A DNA stretch of 64,000 nt, taken from the NCBI GenBank assembly GCA_900768105.1, contig CAAGBQ010000131.1:1-64000 (forward strand). Reading direction: 5' to 3'. Position 1 is the stretch's first letter. The number at the start of each line of letters is the position of its first letter. Both the position numbers and the translations under genes were made by a program. The notes under the pieces were generated by a model. That model ran no database searches, had not been told where the DNA came from, and saw nothing but the letters and a program-made list of their open reading frames with translations. This document shows, one piece after another, positions 1 through 9,671 of this stretch. Source of the DNA: Oscillospiraceae bacterium (lineage in GTDB: Bacteria > Bacillota > Clostridia > Oscillospirales > Ruminococcaceae).

Positions 1-949
1 CACGCAGCGCCGCGGGCATATCAATTTCTCCGTGGCCGTATTCCCAATGGCAATGAAATTCCACACCGTCCACGGTAATGCTGCTTGTGCAGTCATATTT
101 CCGTGCGGCGGTTTCGCCGCTTTCCAGGGCAGCCGCCGCCACAACAAGCTTCCATGTGGAACCGACAGTATATGCGGAAAAGGCGCGGTTTACAAAGGGA
201 GAACCAAAAGCGCCCAAAGAAGCGGCAACATTGTTTGGGTCAAAGCAGGGGACGGATGCCGCCGCAAGGATTTCTCCGGTTTGAGCATCCATAACAACCG
301 CGGCTCCTTTTTCAAGGCTTTCTTTGAGCACGGATTCCGTCACAGACTGTATTTCGGTGCTCAAGGTGAGCACAACGCCGCTTTTCTTTTCGGCACCGCT
401 TTGCGTAAAGGTGATTTCTTCGCCGGAAAGAAGGCGGCCGCGCCCATCCGTATAATATGTTACGGAAGCTTTTGGCCCCACTGCTTTAAGCAGCCCGTCA
501 TAGGCTTTTTCTATTCCGCAGGCGCCGTCGCCGTCGCTTACATAGCCGATTATATGCGCGGCAAGCTGGTTTTTTGAATAGCGAGTAGGTGTTTTGAAAT
601 TATAAACGCCCGCGCCGTCAATTATTTTGCCGCCGGTATCCACAACCGCCGGCAAACCGGATTTTGCCGTTTCCAAAAAGCTTTCATCGGTAACATAGTC
701 CCGCAGAAGGGAAAGATCCGCTTCCTCCGGAAAAACAAGTGCGCGCCATTCAAAGCTTTGATTTACGAGGGCGGCTCCGTTCCTGTCATATATTCCGGCA
801 CGGTTTTGCGCAACGGAAAGGGTGCGGCTGCTTTGAACAACCGCCGCGCCGGTGGCTGCGCCGCCGTCATCAAGATATAAAACCCGAAGGCAAACCGCGC
901 CTACGGCGCATAAAAATGCACAAAAAAAGCTGATTATCCGTTTTTGCAA
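1..949 (-). CDS. Class B penicillin-binding protein (transpeptidase), 3' end cut off
   Basis: Peptidoglycan D,D-transpeptidase acting outside the membrane. Translation most likely begins at the TTG at 949-947, about ten bases after AAAGGAG; 316 codons are visible and the C-terminus lies beyond the left edge. Residues 5-26 form one hydrophobic anchor, then comes the family-typical YDRNG (54-58), a region like the PBP dimerisation domain, and the start of the transpeptidase domain with the active-site SxxK present as STWK (Ser264, in VGSTWKL). The SxN and KTG boxes would lie outside. The anchor plus single domain suggests an FtsI/PBP2/SpoVD-like enzyme; which one cannot be told from this part. 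The next gene rightward is a tRNA on the other strand, so this gene has its own leftward promoter or starts an operon. Confidence 0.88.
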   Translation of the reverse strand, partial: MQKRIISFFCAFLCAVGAVCLRVLYLDDGGAATGAAVVQSSRTLSVAQNRAGIYDRNGAALVNQSFEWRALVFPEEADLSLLRDYVTDESFLETAKSGLPAVVDTGGKIIDGAGVYNFKTPTRYSKNQLAAHIIGYVSDGDGACGIEKAYDGLLKAVGPKASVTYYTDGRGRLLSGEEITFTQSGAEKKSGVVLTLSTEIQSVTESVLKESLEKGAAVVMDAQTGEILAAASVPCFDPNNVAASLGAFGSPFVNRAFSAYTVGSTWKLVVAAAALESGETAARKYDCTSSITVDGVEFHCHWEYGHGEIDMPAALR

Positions 950-1043
950 GGCTGCTTTTCTCCTTTCAACCGCTTTTGCAAAGAGTTTTGCCTCTTCGGC
1001 GCAAAAATAAACAAAATTTTATTATAAAAAAGAAGAAAAGCAC

Positions 1044-1072
1044 TTGACTTTACGAAAAATAGTTGTTATAAT
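1044..1072 (+). promoter_or_regulatory. Sigma-A promoter of tRNA-Leu
   Basis: TTGACT at 1044-1049 and TATAAT at 1067-1072 with a 17-base spacer. The expected start, around 1079, is about 12 bases before the tRNA. Confidence 0.8.
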
Positions 1073-1090
1073 AAATCTCGCATTTGAGAT

Positions 1091-1174
1091 GCGGCAGTGC
1101 TGGAATCGGCAGACAGGCACGTTTGAGGGGCGTGTGTCTTTGACGTACGGGTTCAAGTCCCGTTTGCCGCACCA
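1091..1174 (+). tRNA. tRNA-Leu (anticodon GAG)
   Basis: The acceptor stem GCGGCAG pairs with TTGCCGC, the CCA end is encoded (1172-1174), and the T arm carries GGGTTCAAGTCCC. The anticodon stem CACGT/GCGTG encloses loop TTGAGGG, giving anticodon GAG, which reads CUC/CUU leucine codons. The long variable arm fits a class II tRNA such as tRNA-Leu. Confidence 0.93.
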
Positions 1175-1210
1175 AGAAAAGGACTTTGCGAAAGCAAAGT
1201 CCTTTTCTTT
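1175..1210 (+). terminator. Intrinsic terminator of tRNA-Leu
   Basis: A perfect stem (AAAGGACTTTGC with its complement) around a GAAA tetraloop, followed by a T-rich stretch (TTTTCTTTTT). Confidence 0.85.
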
Positions 1211-1316
1211 TTGATAAAAATGCAGAAAAAAGTCGATTTTTTTGCAAACCGTATTTAAAAATACAGTGCAATGTGCTAAAATATATAACAATAAAATCTT
1301 TATAGAGGTGTAAATA

Positions 1317-3455
1317 ATGCCCTATAAATTTATAAAGGCAGGCGGATGTGCCCTTGGGGCGGCATTCGCCGCTGCATTTTTGCCGCCGGAGCTGGGCGCC
1401 GTAATAGGCGGAGTTCTGCTGCTTGCCGGTGCGGTTCTTGCGTTTGCGTTTAAGGGGCTTTCTTCGGCAAAAATCTGTGTTTTCGGGGCGGCCGCGGGAG
1501 CGATTCTTGTTTCGGTAAACCTTTTTGTAAACTACTATCCGGCGCAGGCGCTTTGCGGCGAAAAGGCCGCAATCGCAGGCACGGTAACGGAGGTTTCCGT
1601 AGGAAACGGCAGGCCGGTATATACCGTTCAAACCGAAAGCATCGGCATAAACGGCGCGCCGCAGAAAATAAAGGTAAAGCTTTCGGGATTTTTTGAAGCG
1701 AGCCTTTCGCCGTATGATAAAATAGAATGTGCCGTTACCTTTGCAGAAAACGGCAGTGAAAAAAGAGAAGAATTCCTTACCGACCGTTCCGGCGGAATTG
1801 CGCTTTATGGGTATATGAATTCCTCTCCAAAGGTGACGGGCCGCGAAGAGAATTCTTTGCGGTATTTTATTTATACGGCAAGAAATTATTTTGCCAAGGT
1901 TATTGAAAGGTATTTTTCCGATTGGCAGATTGCCTTTACAAAGCAGCTTTTGCTCGGAATACGCGGAGGACTGGACAGCGAAATCCGCGACGCTTTTCGC
2001 GGCGCAGGGATGAGCCATATCCTCGCTGTTTCGGGAATGCACCTTTCGGTGCTTGTGGGAGCAATAAACAGCCTTTTCTTTATCTTCAGGGGAGAAAGGG
2101 CGAAAAAACCGATGTATACCGTTATACTTATGGCGGTTACAGCCGTATATATGGCTGTTTGCGGCTTTGGAATGTCGATTCTTCGTGCAGGGTTTATGCT
2201 TTTAACAAGGTTTACGGCAAAGCTTTTGCGGACGGAATCGGAATCCATAGATAACCTTGGGGCGGCGGTTATAGCCGTGCTTATAGTGGACCCGATGGCT
2301 TGCTGCGATGCGGGCTTTCTTATGTCCGCGGCAAGCAGCGGGGCGATAATCCTGCTTTCGCAGCCGCTTTATAACAAAATTGCGAGGATGCTTTCAATTA
2401 ACAATCGGCAAGGTATTGGCGGCGCGGCGGCCGCGGCGTTTTCCGTAAGCTTTTGCGCATGGGCGGCAAGCCTTCCGGTGGCGCTTTGCGCCTTCGGAGA
2501 AGTCTCTCTTATCGCGCCGGTTTCCAATATCGCAGCAAGCTTTATTGCGGAATATGTGCTTATATTTTCCGCAATCACTGTTGTGTCCGGTTCGTTCCCG
2601 CTTTTGAGCATCGTGGCAAAGGGTACGGCAATAATCGCCTCTGCCATGGAAAAATCGCTTTGCGCTTTGGCAAAATTTTTTACGGCAATTCCGATTTTTC
2701 ACCTTGGAGTGGGAGAAAGCTGGGTTTTGGTTTGGATTTTCGGAGCAATTTTGCTCTTTGTTCTTCCCACCGTGCTCAAAAAGAAGCTTTCATATGCCAA
2801 ATACTCTGCGGTGATGACGGTATTTTTGCTTTTGGCGGGAATCCTTTGTCAGGAGATCCTTTTTGCCGGTACGGTGAGCACGCAGATAATTTCTTTAAAT
2901 GACGGGATGGCGTTTGCGTGCTCAAGCGGAGGAAGCACCGTGCTTATAACGGAGGGCTATTCCGCAAAGGACAGCTATAAGGTATGCGGAAAAACCGCTT
3001 CTCCGGATATTCTGCTTTGCCTTGATTCCCAAAGCGAGGCGGCGGAGCTTGCTTTGGCACGACGGCTGAAGCCGCAGCTTGCGCTTCTTTCAAAGGATGA
3101 AGCCGTAAGCAGGTACTATTACGCAAAGCGGCTTCGTGGTGGAAAGCTTTGCTTTTGGGACGAAGCAAGCATAGAGGTTGTTTGCCCCGGAGCATTTGCA
3201 CTTGATACCGGAAACGGGCTTTTGCTGTATATTTCCGAAAGCTTTGATGCGGCGGAGGTTGCTCCGCGTTTTCGCCGTGCGGAAATAATTGTTTTTGACG
3301 GCGTTTCGCCAAATGATTTTCCTGCTCTTCGCTGTAAATATGCCGTAATCGAAAACAAACAGGCCGTGGGTATTGCCGATAATATAGCGGTGCTTTCCGG
3401 AGAAGGCGTCTCGTTCCGCCTGCGCGGAGGGAATATAGCAAAGTGCGCCGCATAA
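1317..3455 (+). CDS. comEC: ComEC/Rec2-like DNA-uptake channel protein
   Basis: A 712-residue polytopic membrane protein of the ComEC/Rec2 family, which carries single-stranded DNA across the cytoplasmic membrane in competence. It starts at ATG after AGAGGTG. The N-terminal membrane segments (about 5-65) are followed by a small soluble OB-like region and then the Competence domain with its hallmark GMSHILAVSGMHLSVL (about 230-245) and further helices to about 510. The C-terminal 190 residues sit where ComEC normally has a metallo-beta-lactamase-like nuclease domain, but the DVGQGD opening reads SLNDGMAFA and no HxHxDH metal motif is present, so that domain looks degenerate. No comEA, comFA or pilin gene is nearby. 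Confidence 0.85.
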   Translation: MPYKFIKAGGCALGAAFAAAFLPPELGAVIGGVLLLAGAVLAFAFKGLSSAKICVFGAAAGAILVSVNLFVNYYPAQALCGEKAAIAGTVTEVSVGNGRPVYTVQTESIGINGAPQKIKVKLSGFFEASLSPYDKIECAVTFAENGSEKREEFLTDRSGGIALYGYMNSSPKVTGREENSLRYFIYTARNYFAKVIERYFSDWQIAFTKQLLLGIRGGLDSEIRDAFRGAGMSHILAVSGMHLSVLVGAINSLFFIFRGERAKKPMYTVILMAVTAVYMAVCGFGMSILRAGFMLLTRFTAKLLRTESESIDNLGAAVIAVLIVDPMACCDAGFLMSAASSGAIILLSQPLYNKIARMLSINNRQGIGGAAAAAFSVSFCAWAASLPVALCAFGEVSLIAPVSNIAASFIAEYVLIFSAITVVSGSFPLLSIVAKGTAIIASAMEKSLCALAKFFTAIPIFHLGVGESWVLVWIFGAILLFVLPTVLKKKLSYAKYSAVMTVFLLLAGILCQEILFAGTVSTQIISLNDGMAFACSSGGSTVLITEGYSAKDSYKVCGKTASPDILLCLDSQSEAAELALARRLKPQLALLSKDEAVSRYYYAKRLRGGKLCFWDEASIEVVCPGAFALDTGNGLLLYISESFDAAEVAPRFRRAEIIVFDGVSPNDFPALRCKYAVIENKQAVGIADNIAVLSGEGVSFRLRGGNIAKCAA

Positions 3456-3484
3456 AGCAAAAAACGGTGCTCAAAAAAAGTATA

Positions 3485-3527
3485 CACAAAAAAGGGCGGT
3501 GCTCATTTGAGCACCGCCTTTAATTTT
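3485..3527. terminator. Bidirectional terminator between comEC and clpB
   Basis: A perfect 10-bp stem (GGCGGTGCTC with its complement) and ATTT loop at 3495-3518 has a T-rich run on the right and an A-run on the left. It can therefore end both convergent transcripts. Its stem contains the GGTGCTCA/TGAGCACC motif that recurs in this window. Confidence 0.8.
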
Positions 3528-3534
3528 AACGGTA

Positions 3535-6111
3535 TTATTTGCAAACAAGTTCGCCGTTTTCCACATCAACCGTAATGGTGGAATCCGCATCAAGGTCGCC
3601 GGAAAGAATCTTTTTTGCCACAAGGGTTTCAAGGCTGCTTTGCAGATAGCGGCGCAGCGGTCTTGCACCGTAAACAGGGTCAAAACCGCGGTCGATGATA
3701 AGCTCTTTTGCGGCTTCGGTAACATTAAGACCGAGGCTTTGCTCCGCAAGGCGTTTTTTAAGGGAATCGAGCATAATATCAATGATTCCTTTAAGATTGT
3801 CCTTTGTAAGCGGGCGGAAGAATATCGTTTCATCAAGGCGGTTGAGGAATTCCGGACGGAAGCTGCGGCGCAGCTCCGCCATAACGCCCTCTTTTGCCGT
3901 TTCGGAAATATTGCCGTTTTCGTCAATTCCGTCAAGCAGATATTGGCTGCCAAGGTTGGAGGTAAGAATGATTATGGTGTTTTTAAAGTCCACCGTGCGG
4001 CCTTGGCTGTCGGTAATTCTGCCGTCATCCAATACCTGAAGCAGAATATTGAATACATCGGGATGCGCTTTTTCCACTTCATCAAAAAGCACTACGGAGT
4101 AGGGCTTTCTGCGGACGGCTTCGGTAAGCTGGCCGCCCTCGTCATATCCGACATAGCCGGGAGGCGCTCCGATAAGGCGGGATACGGAGCATTTCTCCAT
4201 ATATTCTGTCATATCGATACGCACCATGTTATGCTCGTCGTCAAAAAGACATTCCGCAAGGGATTTTGCAAGCTCCGTTTTGCCGACACCGGTGGGGCCG
4301 AGGAACAGAAAGCTGCCGATGGGACGGTTCGGGTCCGAAATACCGGCTCTGGAACGGAGAATTGCTTCCGTGACCTTTTCGACGGCTTCATCCTGACCGA
4401 CCACGCGCTTGTGGATTATATCCGCAAGGTGAAGAAGCTTTTCACGCTCGCCCTCCATAAGCTTGGAAACAGGTATGCCGGTCCACTTTGCAACAATTGC
4501 GGCGATTTCCTCTTCGGTTACGGTATCGTGAACAAGGGTGTTTCCGCTTCTCTGCTCGCTTTGTTTTTCTGCTTCGGAAAGGCGCTTTTCAAGGGCGGGC
4601 AGGTCGGAATATTTAAGGCGGGCTGCCTTTTCGTATTCATAATGGAGCTGTGCCTGCTCAATATCCGCGTGCATCTGCTCAATTTCGGATTTAAGGCGTT
4701 TTACTTCGTCAACGCTTTGCTTTTCGGTTTCCCAACGGGACTTCATCTCGTTAAATTTGTCCTTATACTCCGCAAGCTCCGCGCCAAGCTTTTCAAGGCG
4801 CTCCATAGAAAGCTTGTCGGTTTCTTTTTTAAGCGCCATTTCCTCAATTTCAAGCTGCATTATTTTGCGGCGAACATCGTCCAACTCCGCCGGCATAGAA
4901 TCAATGTCCGTGCGGATGGAGGCGCAGGCCTCGTCCACAAGGTCGATTGCTTTATCCGGCAAAAAACGGTCGGTGATGTATCTGTCGGAGAGGGTGGCTG
5001 CCGCCACAAGCGCACTATCGTGGATGCGCACTCCGTGATAAACCTCATAACGCTCTTTAAGTCCGCGGAGAATTGAGATCGTATCCTCAACGGTGGGTTC
5101 ATCCACCATAACAGGTTGAAAGCGGCGCTCCAAAGCGGCGTCCTTTTCAATATATTTTCTGTATTCGTCAAGAGTGGTTGCGCCTATGCAGTGCAGCTCG
5201 CCTCTTGCAAGCATTGGCTTTAGCAGGTTGCCGGCGTCCATGCTGCCTTCGGTTTTTCCTGCGCCCACTATGGTGTGCAGTTCATCAATGAACAGAAGAA
5301 TTTTGCCTTCGGACTTTTTGATTTCCTCAAGGACGGCTTTCAGCCTTTCTTCAAATTCGCCGCGGTATTTTGCACCGGCAATAAGGGAACCCATATCAAG
5401 GCTGAAGATGGTTTTGTCTTTAAGCCCCTCCGGAACATCGCCGCGGACTATACGCTGGGCAAGACCTTCGGCTATTGCGGTTTTACCGACGCCGGGTTCG
5501 CCGATAAGCACGGGATTGTTTTTTGTTTTTCTTGAAAGAATACGGATTACATTTCTTATCTCCGTATCACGGCCGATAACAGGGTCAAGCTCGTTGCTGC
5601 GTGCACGCTTTACAAGGTCGGTGCCGTATTTTGCAAGAGCGTCATAGGTGTCCTCCGGATTATCGCTTGTTACCGGACGGGTTTTTACCTTTGCAAGCTC
5701 CTCCGCAAACGCGCTTTTTGTAATGCCGTGGGCATTAAACATTTTTCGGATTTGCGGCGTCATATTTGCAAAAATGCTTAACATAAGATGCTCGACGGAA
5801 ACATATTCGTCGCCCATACTTTTTGCCGCCTTTTCTGCGGCACGGATTATAAGGTCGGTTTCCGGCGCAAGGTACATTTCTCCGCCGGAAACCTTCGGCA
5901 GGGTGGAAATATAAGAATCAAGCTCTGCCAAAAGGTTGTTGCAGTCCGCTCCCATTTTTCCGAGGATGGAGGGAATAAGACCGCCGTCCTGGTCAATAAG
6001 AGAATAAAGAAGATGTTCGGGAACAAGCGCCTGGTTCTCGTTTTCCTGCGCTATGTTTTGGGCGTTTTGTATTGCTTCAATGGTTTTTTGAGTGAAGTTT
6101 TGGGTATTCAT
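3535..6111 (-). CDS. clpB: ATP-dependent disaggregase ClpB
   Basis: Hsp100 chaperone that threads aggregated proteins through a hexameric ring together with DnaK. At 858 residues it is full length (E. coli ClpB has 857). The order is: an N-terminal Clp repeat domain (1-145); NBD1 with Walker A GEPGVGKT near 205 and Walker B LLFIDE; the coiled-coil middle domain (about 400-530) that distinguishes ClpB from ClpC/ClpA; NBD2 with GPTGVGKT near 605 and [12 protein letters not shown]; and the C-terminal D2-small domain. It lacks the ClpP-binding IGL/F loop, as expected. ATG start after AGGTGA. It lies 35 bases behind a ribbon-helix-helix gene and is probably co-transcribed with it. I see no CIRCE or CtsR-type operator. 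Confidence 0.97.
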   Translation of the reverse strand: MNTQNFTQKTIEAIQNAQNIAQENENQALVPEHLLYSLIDQDGGLIPSILGKMGADCNNLLAELDSYISTLPKVSGGEMYLAPETDLIIRAAEKAAKSMGDEYVSVEHLMLSIFANMTPQIRKMFNAHGITKSAFAEELAKVKTRPVTSDNPEDTYDALAKYGTDLVKRARSNELDPVIGRDTEIRNVIRILSRKTKNNPVLIGEPGVGKTAIAEGLAQRIVRGDVPEGLKDKTIFSLDMGSLIAGAKYRGEFEERLKAVLEEIKKSEGKILLFIDELHTIVGAGKTEGSMDAGNLLKPMLARGELHCIGATTLDEYRKYIEKDAALERRFQPVMVDEPTVEDTISILRGLKERYEVYHGVRIHDSALVAAATLSDRYITDRFLPDKAIDLVDEACASIRTDIDSMPAELDDVRRKIMQLEIEEMALKKETDKLSMERLEKLGAELAEYKDKFNEMKSRWETEKQSVDEVKRLKSEIEQMHADIEQAQLHYEYEKAARLKYSDLPALEKRLSEAEKQSEQRSGNTLVHDTVTEEEIAAIVAKWTGIPVSKLMEGEREKLLHLADIIHKRVVGQDEAVEKVTEAILRSRAGISDPNRPIGSFLFLGPTGVGKTELAKSLAECLFDDEHNMVRIDMTEYMEKCSVSRLIGAPPGYVGYDEGGQLTEAVRRKPYSVVLFDEVEKAHPDVFNILLQVLDDGRITDSQGRTVDFKNTIIILTSNLGSQYLLDGIDENGNISETAKEGVMAELRRSFRPEFLNRLDETIFFRPLTKDNLKGIIDIMLDSLKKRLAEQSLGLNVTEAAKELIIDRGFDPVYGARPLRRYLQSSLETLVAKKILSGDLDADSTITVDVENGELVCK

Positions 6112-6146
6112 AAAATCACCTGCTTTGTGATGTGTTTATATGGATT

Positions 6147-6794
6147 TTATATTATGATGTTTTGCCGTGCAATATATTCGGCATAAAGGCGTTCAATATC
6201 CTGTGCGGAATACTTTCCGGAAAGAAAGCCCTTCATAAGCTTATCAAAAAGCTCAATATAGCCGGAAAGTGCATTTGCAAGCTCCTGCGCGGAAAAATCG
6301 CACCGCGGGACGGAAATGCTGCGGCAGAACTTGTTATAATAAAGCGCATATTCAACGCCGCTTATTCCATAGTGCGGAAGATATTTCTGCTCGATATTAT
6401 GCCAAAGGCGGAAGAAATCCGTCATATCGGAGATAAGCGCCGCGCTTTGGGTGCGGAATATTACCGAAAGCTCGCCGATGGGGCCGTCGCCGTTTTCATA
6501 AAGCTCCACTTCGTATTTAACGGTCGGACGGTATTTATATTCAAGGCTGCTTTTAAGCGACATGGTAAGGTCGTTCGGTGTAAAGAACGGAACAAGCTGA
6601 CCGTATGGCGCAACCGCTTCCTCAATTGCATGAAAAACATCGTTTATTCTGCGTTGGGGAGTTGTCATGCCAAGATACTCCGCCAAAATCTGATTTATCA
6701 GATTGGAACGGTTTGTACCGCGCTTGTGTGCCAAAAGGTCCGCTTCGCGGACAACATCGTCGCTTAACATAAGGCTGTATAATGTCTTTTTCAA
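6147..6794 (-). CDS. Ribbon-helix-helix-type protein of unknown role upstream of clpB
   Basis: Residues 1-45 resemble a ribbon-helix-helix (CopG/Arc-like) DNA-binding unit: a short strand (TLYSLMLSDDVV) then helices including GTNRSNLINQILAEYL. The remaining 170 residues are soluble, with aromatic and charged segments that I do not recognise. I place the start at the TTG 6794 (MKKTLYSL), nine bases after AAAGGAG; the upstream in-frame TTG at 6803 touches the ribosome site. The gene sits directly before clpB and behind a good promoter, so it could control the clpB operon or itself. That role is inferred from position only. Confidence 0.6.
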   Translation of the reverse strand: MKKTLYSLMLSDDVVREADLLAHKRGTNRSNLINQILAEYLGMTTPQRRINDVFHAIEEAVAPYGQLVPFFTPNDLTMSLKSSLEYKYRPTVKYEVELYENGDGPIGELSVIFRTQSAALISDMTDFFRLWHNIEQKYLPHYGISGVEYALYYNKFCRSISVPRCDFSAQELANALSGYIELFDKLMKGFLSGKYSAQDIERLYAEYIARQNIII

Positions 6795-6825
6795 GAGTAT
6801 CAACTCCTTTGGTTTTCTGTATACA

Positions 6826-6853
6826 ATAATATCACGGCATTAAACTTTGTCAA
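6826..6853 (-). promoter_or_regulatory. Promoter of the RHH-clpB operon
   Basis: On the minus strand, TTGACA (6853-6848) and TATTAT (6831-6826) are separated by 16 bases, about 25 bases before the ribosome site. Confidence 0.6.
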
Positions 6854-6924
6854 GAGATTTATATAAATCTTAACACAAAGTTAATATTTTTCAGAACGAG
6901 TTTTGCATAAAGAAAAAGCCGCTC

Positions 6925-6952
6925 TTGCCAAAATTCAGAAGGAGTATATAAT
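6925..6952 (+). promoter_or_regulatory. Probable promoter of the two-component operon
   Basis: TTGCCA (6925-6930), a 16-base spacer and TATAAT (6947-6952). It lies about 85 bases before the response regulator start. Confidence 0.5.
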
Positions 6953-7038
6953 AGTATTATAATTTAAATAAACCTTAATAATTTGCTTGCTTTTATCTTA
7001 AAGCTTTTCCTGATAAACTCTGTTACGGAGGCGAAAAT

Positions 7039-7734
7039 ATGTACACAATTCTTATCTGCGATGACGACAAAGACATAAGAGGCGCGCTTAAAATTTACCT
7101 TGCGGGCGAAGGCTACCGTATTCTGGAGGCGGAAAACGGCAAAGAGGCCATATCGGTAATGGAACACAACGAGGTTCACCTTGTGCTTATGGATATAATG
7201 ATGCCGCAAATGGACGGTGTTTCCGCAACGGCAAAGCTGCGCGAGGTTTATAACCTGCCTATAATCCTGCTTACCGCAAAAAGCGAGGATAACGACAAAA
7301 TCCTTGGGCTTACCGCAGGGGCGGATGATTATATTACAAAGCCGTTCAATCCGCTTGAGGTTATTGCAAGGGTAAAAGCGCAGCTTCGGCGCTATGCCTA
7401 TCTTGGCGGAATGGAGCAAAAGCCGCCGAAGGCTTTTGCCATCGGTGGGATAGAGCTTGACGACGAGGGAAAAACCGTTACTCTTAACGGCGAGGAGGTT
7501 GCCCTTACTCCTACGGAATACGATATACTCAAGCTTTTTCTTGCAAATCCGGGCAAGGTTTTTTCGTCAAAGGAGATTTATTCTTCCGTTTGGGACAGCG
7601 ACCCCATGGGCGCGGAGGGAACCATTGCGGTACATATTCGCCACCTTCGTGAAAAGCTGGAAATCGACCCCGCAAACCCGCGCTATTTAAAAGTTGTGTG
7701 GGGCAAGGGCTATAAAATGGAGGATAAAAAATGA
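7039..7734 (+). CDS. OmpR/PhoB-family response regulator
   Basis: DNA-binding half of a two-component system, 231 residues. The receiver domain (1-118) has the acidic pocket D8-D9-D10, phospho-acceptor Asp52 in LVLMDIMMP, and the conserved Lys in the KPFNP loop. The C-terminal winged helix (about 130-228) carries the typical LTPTEYDILKLF and IAVHIRHLREKLE recognition helix region. GGAGG precedes the ATG. The stop overlaps the kinase start by four bases (ATGA), so the pair is translationally coupled. The domain order resembles VanR/YycF-type regulators, but no target genes can be assigned. Confidence 0.95.
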   Translation: MYTILICDDDKDIRGALKIYLAGEGYRILEAENGKEAISVMEHNEVHLVLMDIMMPQMDGVSATAKLREVYNLPIILLTAKSEDNDKILGLTAGADDYITKPFNPLEVIARVKAQLRRYAYLGGMEQKPPKAFAIGGIELDDEGKTVTLNGEEVALTPTEYDILKLFLANPGKVFSSKEIYSSVWDSDPMGAEGTIAVHIRHLREKLEIDPANPRYLKVVWGKGYKMEDKK

Positions 7735-9647
7735 AACGCTTGCTTGGAAGCACGGCGGCAAAGATAGCGGTTTTTCTTTGCCTTTGCGTGCTTATACCTT
7801 TTACCGCTGCCTGCGCTTTCGGCACGGTGTATTGTTATGAATCCGGAATTTATGCGGAAAGGACAGAATTTCAGAACAGTAAAATTTGTCGGGATTTTGT
7901 TCGTTCGCACCTTTCGGACCTAAAGCAATTTGTTTATTGGAACGATGTTTCCGCAATTCCGGAAACGGAGTTTTATTATAACGACACAAGCTTTGCCTAT
8001 AAGATTATAGATGAAAAAGGCAATACGGTCATAGATACGACAAAGGACCGCTCCGTGCTTTCCGTCAAGGGATTTGTAATGTACGAGGTGGATGCCTACG
8101 GCGAACATACAAAGGAATATACCGTTGAAGGCTATGTGAACCTGCCCGTGGAGCCTACGGATTCGCTGTATTTGTACAAGGTTGTTTATGATATGCAGGG
8201 AAAGCTGCTTGAAATAACAATAAGCGTGGGCGTCGCTGCGATAATCCTGATAGTTTGGCTGCTTTGTGCCGCCGGCTATGGAAAAGACGGCACGGTTGCT
8301 CTGCGCGGGCTTAACCGCTGCTGGCTGGATGTTTTTGCAATAATATGCGGAACGATTTTCTTTGGCGGAATAGAAATAATATCGGACCATATAAGCTATG
8401 CAAGCGATGATGCGATGAGGATTACAATAATCGGCGTGGAGCTTGTTATTATAACATCCGCAATGCTTCTTTTCCTTATGAGCGCGGCGGCACATTTTAA
8501 AACAAGCGGCTGGTGGCGGCACACCGCAGTTTATAATGTTGTAATGGCGGTTTTGCGCTTTATTAAATGGATGGCGTGTTCGCTTCCGCGGGTTTGGAAG
8601 CTGCTTATCGTCTATTGCGCCTTTGTAATTATCAATTTAATCGGTGTGGCGCTTGTTCTCCTTGACGGAAGCGCTTTTGCCTTCCTTATGGCGGTTTTGA
8701 TGGACCTTGGCGGAATCGCTTTTGTAATACTGTTTTCCGAACAGCTCGGAAAGCTTCGTCAGGCGGGCGAAGCCCTCGCCGCCGGAAACTACGAATACAA
8801 AACGGATCCTTCAAATATGTGGTTCGGGCTTAAAAAACAGGCGAACGACCTTAACAGTGCGGCTATGGGTATGTCAAAGGCCGTTGACGCGCGAATGAAA
8901 AGCGAGCGCTTTAAAACAGAGCTTATCACAAATGTAAGCCACGACCTAAAAACTCCGCTTACCTCCATTGTTTCTTATGTGGATTTGCTCAAGAAGGAGA
9001 ATATCGAGAGCGAAAAGGCACAGGAATATATTGAAGTAATCGACCGCCAAAGCAAAAAGCTTAAAAAGCTTACCGAGGATTTGGTGGAAGCATCAAAGGC
9101 TTCCTCCGGCGCAGTGACGGTGAACAGAGAAAACCTCAATATCGGCGAGCTGATAAACCAATCCGTGGGCGAATTTTCCGAAAGGCTGGATGCCGCCGCA
9201 ATAACTCCGGTAATAAATCTTCCGGAGGAGGATGTTTATGTTTACACCGACGGAAGACTTCTTTGGAGGGTGTTCGACAACCTTATACAAAACATAATCA
9301 AATATGCCCAACCGGGAACAAGGGCGTATTTTGACCTTACTCCTTATAACGGAAAAGCGGTGCTCTGCATAAAAAATATATCCCGCGACCCGCTCAATAT
9401 GAGCTCCGAGGCGCTTATGGAGCGATTTGTTCGCGGCGACAGCTCCCGCGGGAGCGACGGAAACGGCCTTGGGCTTTCCATTTCAAAATCCCTTACGGAG
9501 CTTTGCGGCGGAACCTTCGAGCTTTTCCTTGACGGAGACCTTTATAAGGCGGTTATAACCTTCCCGCTTTCAAAGGCGGCTCCGGAGCGGGAGGCAAAGC
9601 CCGAAGCAATTCCGGAGGAACCGGCACAGGCTGTTCAGCAGGCTTGA
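7731..9647 (+). CDS. Sensor histidine kinase, multi-pass membrane
   Basis: Partner kinase of the preceding regulator, 638 residues. A membrane helix at about 8-35 is followed by an extracellular stretch of about 120 residues (to about 155), then several more helices (about 160-345) and a short linker. The HisKA domain has phospho-His404 in VSHDLKTPLTSIVSY. The HATPase_c domain has the N box DNLIQNIIKYA and a G box GNGLGLSISKSL, ending in a proline/alanine-rich tail. The extra helices between sensor and catalytic parts resemble kinases that sense envelope state, an inference only. The stop codon is part of a copy of the TTGAGCACGG repeat. Confidence 0.93.
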   Translation: MKRLLGSTAAKIAVFLCLCVLIPFTAACAFGTVYCYESGIYAERTEFQNSKICRDFVRSHLSDLKQFVYWNDVSAIPETEFYYNDTSFAYKIIDEKGNTVIDTTKDRSVLSVKGFVMYEVDAYGEHTKEYTVEGYVNLPVEPTDSLYLYKVVYDMQGKLLEITISVGVAAIILIVWLLCAAGYGKDGTVALRGLNRCWLDVFAIICGTIFFGGIEIISDHISYASDDAMRITIIGVELVIITSAMLLFLMSAAAHFKTSGWWRHTAVYNVVMAVLRFIKWMACSLPRVWKLLIVYCAFVIINLIGVALVLLDGSAFAFLMAVLMDLGGIAFVILFSEQLGKLRQAGEALAAGNYEYKTDPSNMWFGLKKQANDLNSAAMGMSKAVDARMKSERFKTELITNVSHDLKTPLTSIVSYVDLLKKENIESEKAQEYIEVIDRQSKKLKKLTEDLVEASKASSGAVTVNRENLNIGELINQSVGEFSERLDAAAITPVINLPEEDVYVYTDGRLLWRVFDNLIQNIIKYAQPGTRAYFDLTPYNGKAVLCIKNISRDPLNMSSEALMERFVRGDSSRGSDGNGLGLSISKSLTELCGGTFELFLDGDLYKAVITFPLSKAAPEREAKPEAIPEEPAQAVQQA

Positions 9648-9653
9648 GCACGG
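9644..9653 (+). repeat. TTGAGCACGG repeat overlapping the kinase stop codon
   Basis: One of nine exact copies in the window: 324, 9644, 9675, 47976, 47997 and 57527 on the plus strand; 2770, 48016 and 54276 (left ends) on the minus strand. Here the TGA inside the repeat is the stop of the histidine kinase. Confidence 0.7.
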
Positions 9654-9671
9654 CATGACGGATAAAAAAAC

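Noticed and set aside
3640..5076. A 478-codon open frame on the plus strand opposite clpB
   Set aside because: It lies entirely inside the well-conserved ClpB gene on the other strand, has phenylalanine-rich, non-family sequence and no ribosome site. It arises from codon bias.
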